A stretch of DNA of 6,245 bases from Acidobacteriota bacterium. Lineage in GTDB: Bacteria; Acidobacteriota; Blastocatellia; Pyrinomonadales; Pyrinomonadaceae. The stretch spans positions 1 to 6,245 of the forward strand of contig JAIVJP010000446.1 in assembly GCA_020199975.1 (NCBI GenBank). The letters are read 5' to 3'. The notes beneath the pieces were generated by a model. That model saw only the letters and a list, made by a program, of their open reading frames with translations. It did no database searches and had not been told where the DNA came from. The translations under genes were made by a program, and so were the position numbers. Each line of letters begins with the position of its first letter. Within the stretch, counting starts at the first letter, position 1. Positions 4,609 to 6,245 of the stretch are shown here, in pieces.

Positions 4609-6081
4609 ATGCTAGACACTCTGGAAGACAGTCCCGCCGCACAAAAGGCAGAGGCCGGCCCGGTAGACCACGCCCAGGAAACCGCGACATCTGAGCCGCA
4701 GGGTTTATGGGATGCTATCCGCGAGTCGTTGCGGGGTACACACCGCGACTACACCAAAGGGCCTATCGGCCGCTCCATTATCCTGCTCGCGATTCCGATG
4801 GTGCTGGAGATGCTCATGGAGAGCGTCTTTGCGGTTGTCGATATCTTTTGGGTGGCTCATCTCGGCGCTGATGCAGTTGCCACAGTCGGTCTGACCGAGT
4901 CGATGTTGACACTGATGTATGCCGTGGCGATTGGTTTGGGTGTGGGGGCTACCGCGATGGTGGCCCGGCGCATTGGAGAGCGCAATCCGGAGGGAGCGGC
5001 GCGTGCTGCCGTGCAAGCGATCGGGTTGGGTCTCATTGTTTCGGTTGTAGTCGCCCTCATCGGCGTGTCTTTCGCGGACAGACTTCTGGCAGCGATGGGC
5101 GGCTCCCCGTGGGTCCTGGAACACGGATCCAGCTTTACTAAAGTCATGTTCGCGGGGAATGCCACCATCTTATTGCTCTTTTTGATCAACGCCATCTTTC
5201 GCGGCGCTGGTGACGCAGCTATCGCGATGCGCGTGCTCTGGCTTGCGAACATTATCAATATTCTACTGGGACCTTGTTTTATCTTTGGTCTGGGCCCTTT
5301 CCCGGAACTGGGAGTGACGGGAGCAGCCGTAGCGACGAACATCGGACGAGGCACGGGTGTGCTCTATGCGTTCAGCCGCTTGATCCGGTCGGGCGGGCGG
5401 TTTGACATCACCTGGCGCCTGGTAAGACTGGAACCGGCAATCATGGCGCGTTTGATACGCCTCTCAGCCACTGCCGCGTTCCAGGTATTCATCGGAATGG
5501 CGAGCTGGATTGGTTTGGTTTTTACAATCTCGAGATTTGGCAGCGAAGCCCTGGCTGGCTACACAATCGGCATTCGGGTAATCATCTTTGCGCTTTTGCC
5601 TTCCTGGGGGATGGCGAACGCCGCTGCGACGATGGTGGGTCAGGCGCTGGGGGCAAAGAAGCCGGAGCGCGCTGAGCAGGCGGTCTGGAGGGCCGGTTTC
5701 TACAACATGATTTGTCTGGGCCTCGTTGGACTTGTGTTTGTGCTGTTCGCGCGGCCGATCATTGGCCTGTTTACCGAGGATCCAAACGTCGTACCGTACG
5801 GCGTGGATTGTCTGCGCATCGTTGCCTACGGATTTCTTTTTTACGCCTACGGCATGGTGCTTACCCAGTCATTCAACGGCGCGGGCGACACCTGGACACC
5901 GACGATTATTAATCTATTTGTATTCTGGTTGTGGGAGCTGCCGCTGGCCTACACTCTAGCGATTATTCTTGGTCTCGGTCCCCGCGGAGTGTTTCTGGCA
6001 ATCATGATTGCTTTTTCCAGTCTGGCGGTCGTCAGCGCCTTAGTCTTTCGTCGTGGAAGGTGGAAGACGCGAGTTGTCTGA
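4609..6081 (+). CDS. MATE family multidrug/toxic compound efflux transporter
   Basis: This complete 490-residue protein belongs to the MATE family (NorM/DinF-like), inner-membrane antiporters that expel organic cations, drugs or metabolites in exchange for Na+ or H+. A charged, non-membrane N-terminus of about 52 residues precedes twelve likely membrane segments in two pseudo-symmetric halves (about 54-258 and 280-480). The halves share loop motifs: ATAMVARRIGERNPEGA near 114-130 against ATMVGQALGAKKPERA near 340-355, and RGAGD near 198-202 against NGAGDTWTP near 423-431. Asp78 in the first membrane segment (VVDIFWVAHLG) matches the acidic residue known to matter for cation coupling in NorM. 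The substrate cannot be told from sequence. The ribosome site before the ATG is weak, but no better start precedes the first membrane segment. It has a long upstream gap and probably its own transcript. Confidence 0.93.
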   Translation: MLDTLEDSPAAQKAEAGPVDHAQETATSEPQGLWDAIRESLRGTHRDYTKGPIGRSIILLAIPMVLEMLMESVFAVVDIFWVAHLGADAVATVGLTESMLTLMYAVAIGLGVGATAMVARRIGERNPEGAARAAVQAIGLGLIVSVVVALIGVSFADRLLAAMGGSPWVLEHGSSFTKVMFAGNATILLLFLINAIFRGAGDAAIAMRVLWLANIINILLGPCFIFGLGPFPELGVTGAAVATNIGRGTGVLYAFSRLIRSGGRFDITWRLVRLEPAIMARLIRLSATAAFQVFIGMASWIGLVFTISRFGSEALAGYTIGIRVIIFALLPSWGMANAAATMVGQALGAKKPERAEQAVWRAGFYNMICLGLVGLVFVLFARPIIGLFTEDPNVVPYGVDCLRIVAYGFLFYAYGMVLTQSFNGAGDTWTPTIINLFVFWLWELPLAYTLAIILGLGPRGVFLAIMIAFSSLAVVSALVFRRGRWKTRVV

Positions 6082-6083
6082 AA

Positions 6084-6099
6084 GCGATTCTTCAATCGC
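6084..6099 (+). terminator. Weak hairpin just after the MATE stop codon
   Basis: GCGATT and AATCGC form a perfect 6-bp stem with a CTTC loop, three bases after the TGA. No T-run follows, so intrinsic termination is doubtful; it may only stabilise the 3' end. The rest of the window to 6245 shows no gene. Confidence 0.25.
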
Positions 6100-6245
6100 G
6101 CAACGAGTAGTATCGATCTTTCCAAACCGTGTGCACCCCTGCGGAACGTGCAATATTCTCGCAATGTTATGGCCATACGCTGATTATCTAACGAGCGAAC
6201 AATTGGACTTTCCCGTGCGTCCTATGTTAGGGCGCTCTCATCACC

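Noticed and set aside
4705..5354. Minus-strand open frames under the MATE gene
   Set aside because: They are antisense to a complete, strongly recognisable transporter, and their composition is typical of reverse readings of membrane-protein genes.

Overview
This is a bacterial window of roughly balanced GC content. It holds a damaged two-component signalling operon on the minus strand (1-3382), and on the plus strand a small mannose-6-phosphate-isomerase-type cupin (3750-4136) and a MATE-family efflux transporter (4609-6081). Taxonomy cannot be settled from the sequence. The receiver-PAS-PAS-PAS-kinase hybrid with a receiver lacking its switch lysine, paired with an NtrC-type regulator, recalls environmental Acidobacteriota-like genomes; this is an impression from memory, not a search result.

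Signalling operon (minus strand, read from 3382 down to 1). A hybrid histidine kinase is followed, with an 8-base overlap (ATGCCTAG), by an NtrC-family sigma-54 activator that runs off the left edge. Both genes are broken. The kinase frame is interrupted inside its second PAS domain by what looks like a 10-base tandem duplication; removing one unit restores a 745-residue protein with a normal PAS strand across the join. The activator frame stops one codon after the phospho-acceptor Asp54 and resumes in another frame at the end of the receiver, with about 39 residues of receiver missing. Downstream of each lesion the open frames and catalytic motifs are intact. Either the module was inactivated recently, or it runs as split and truncated proteins, or the assembly is wrong here.

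Divergent intergenic region (3383-3749). It carries a good extended -10 promoter for the kinase operon on the minus strand (3524-3532), a perfect 9-bp inverted repeat just upstream of it (3557-3588), a long imperfect palindrome that would form a hairpin in the kinase mRNA leader (3458-3496), a smaller leader hairpin (3431-3449), and a plausible sigma-70 promoter for the cupin gene (3666-3694).

Plus-strand genes. The cupin looks complete and is a stand-alone version of the C-terminal isomerase domain of bifunctional mannose enzymes. A 472-base stretch with no recognisable gene separates it from the MATE gene. The MATE protein is complete with twelve predicted membrane segments and probably forms its own transcription unit. 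I see no CRISPR array, tRNA, rRNA or intact insertion sequence, and no convincing new system. The paired lesions in the signalling operon and the structured divergent promoter region are the most notable points.
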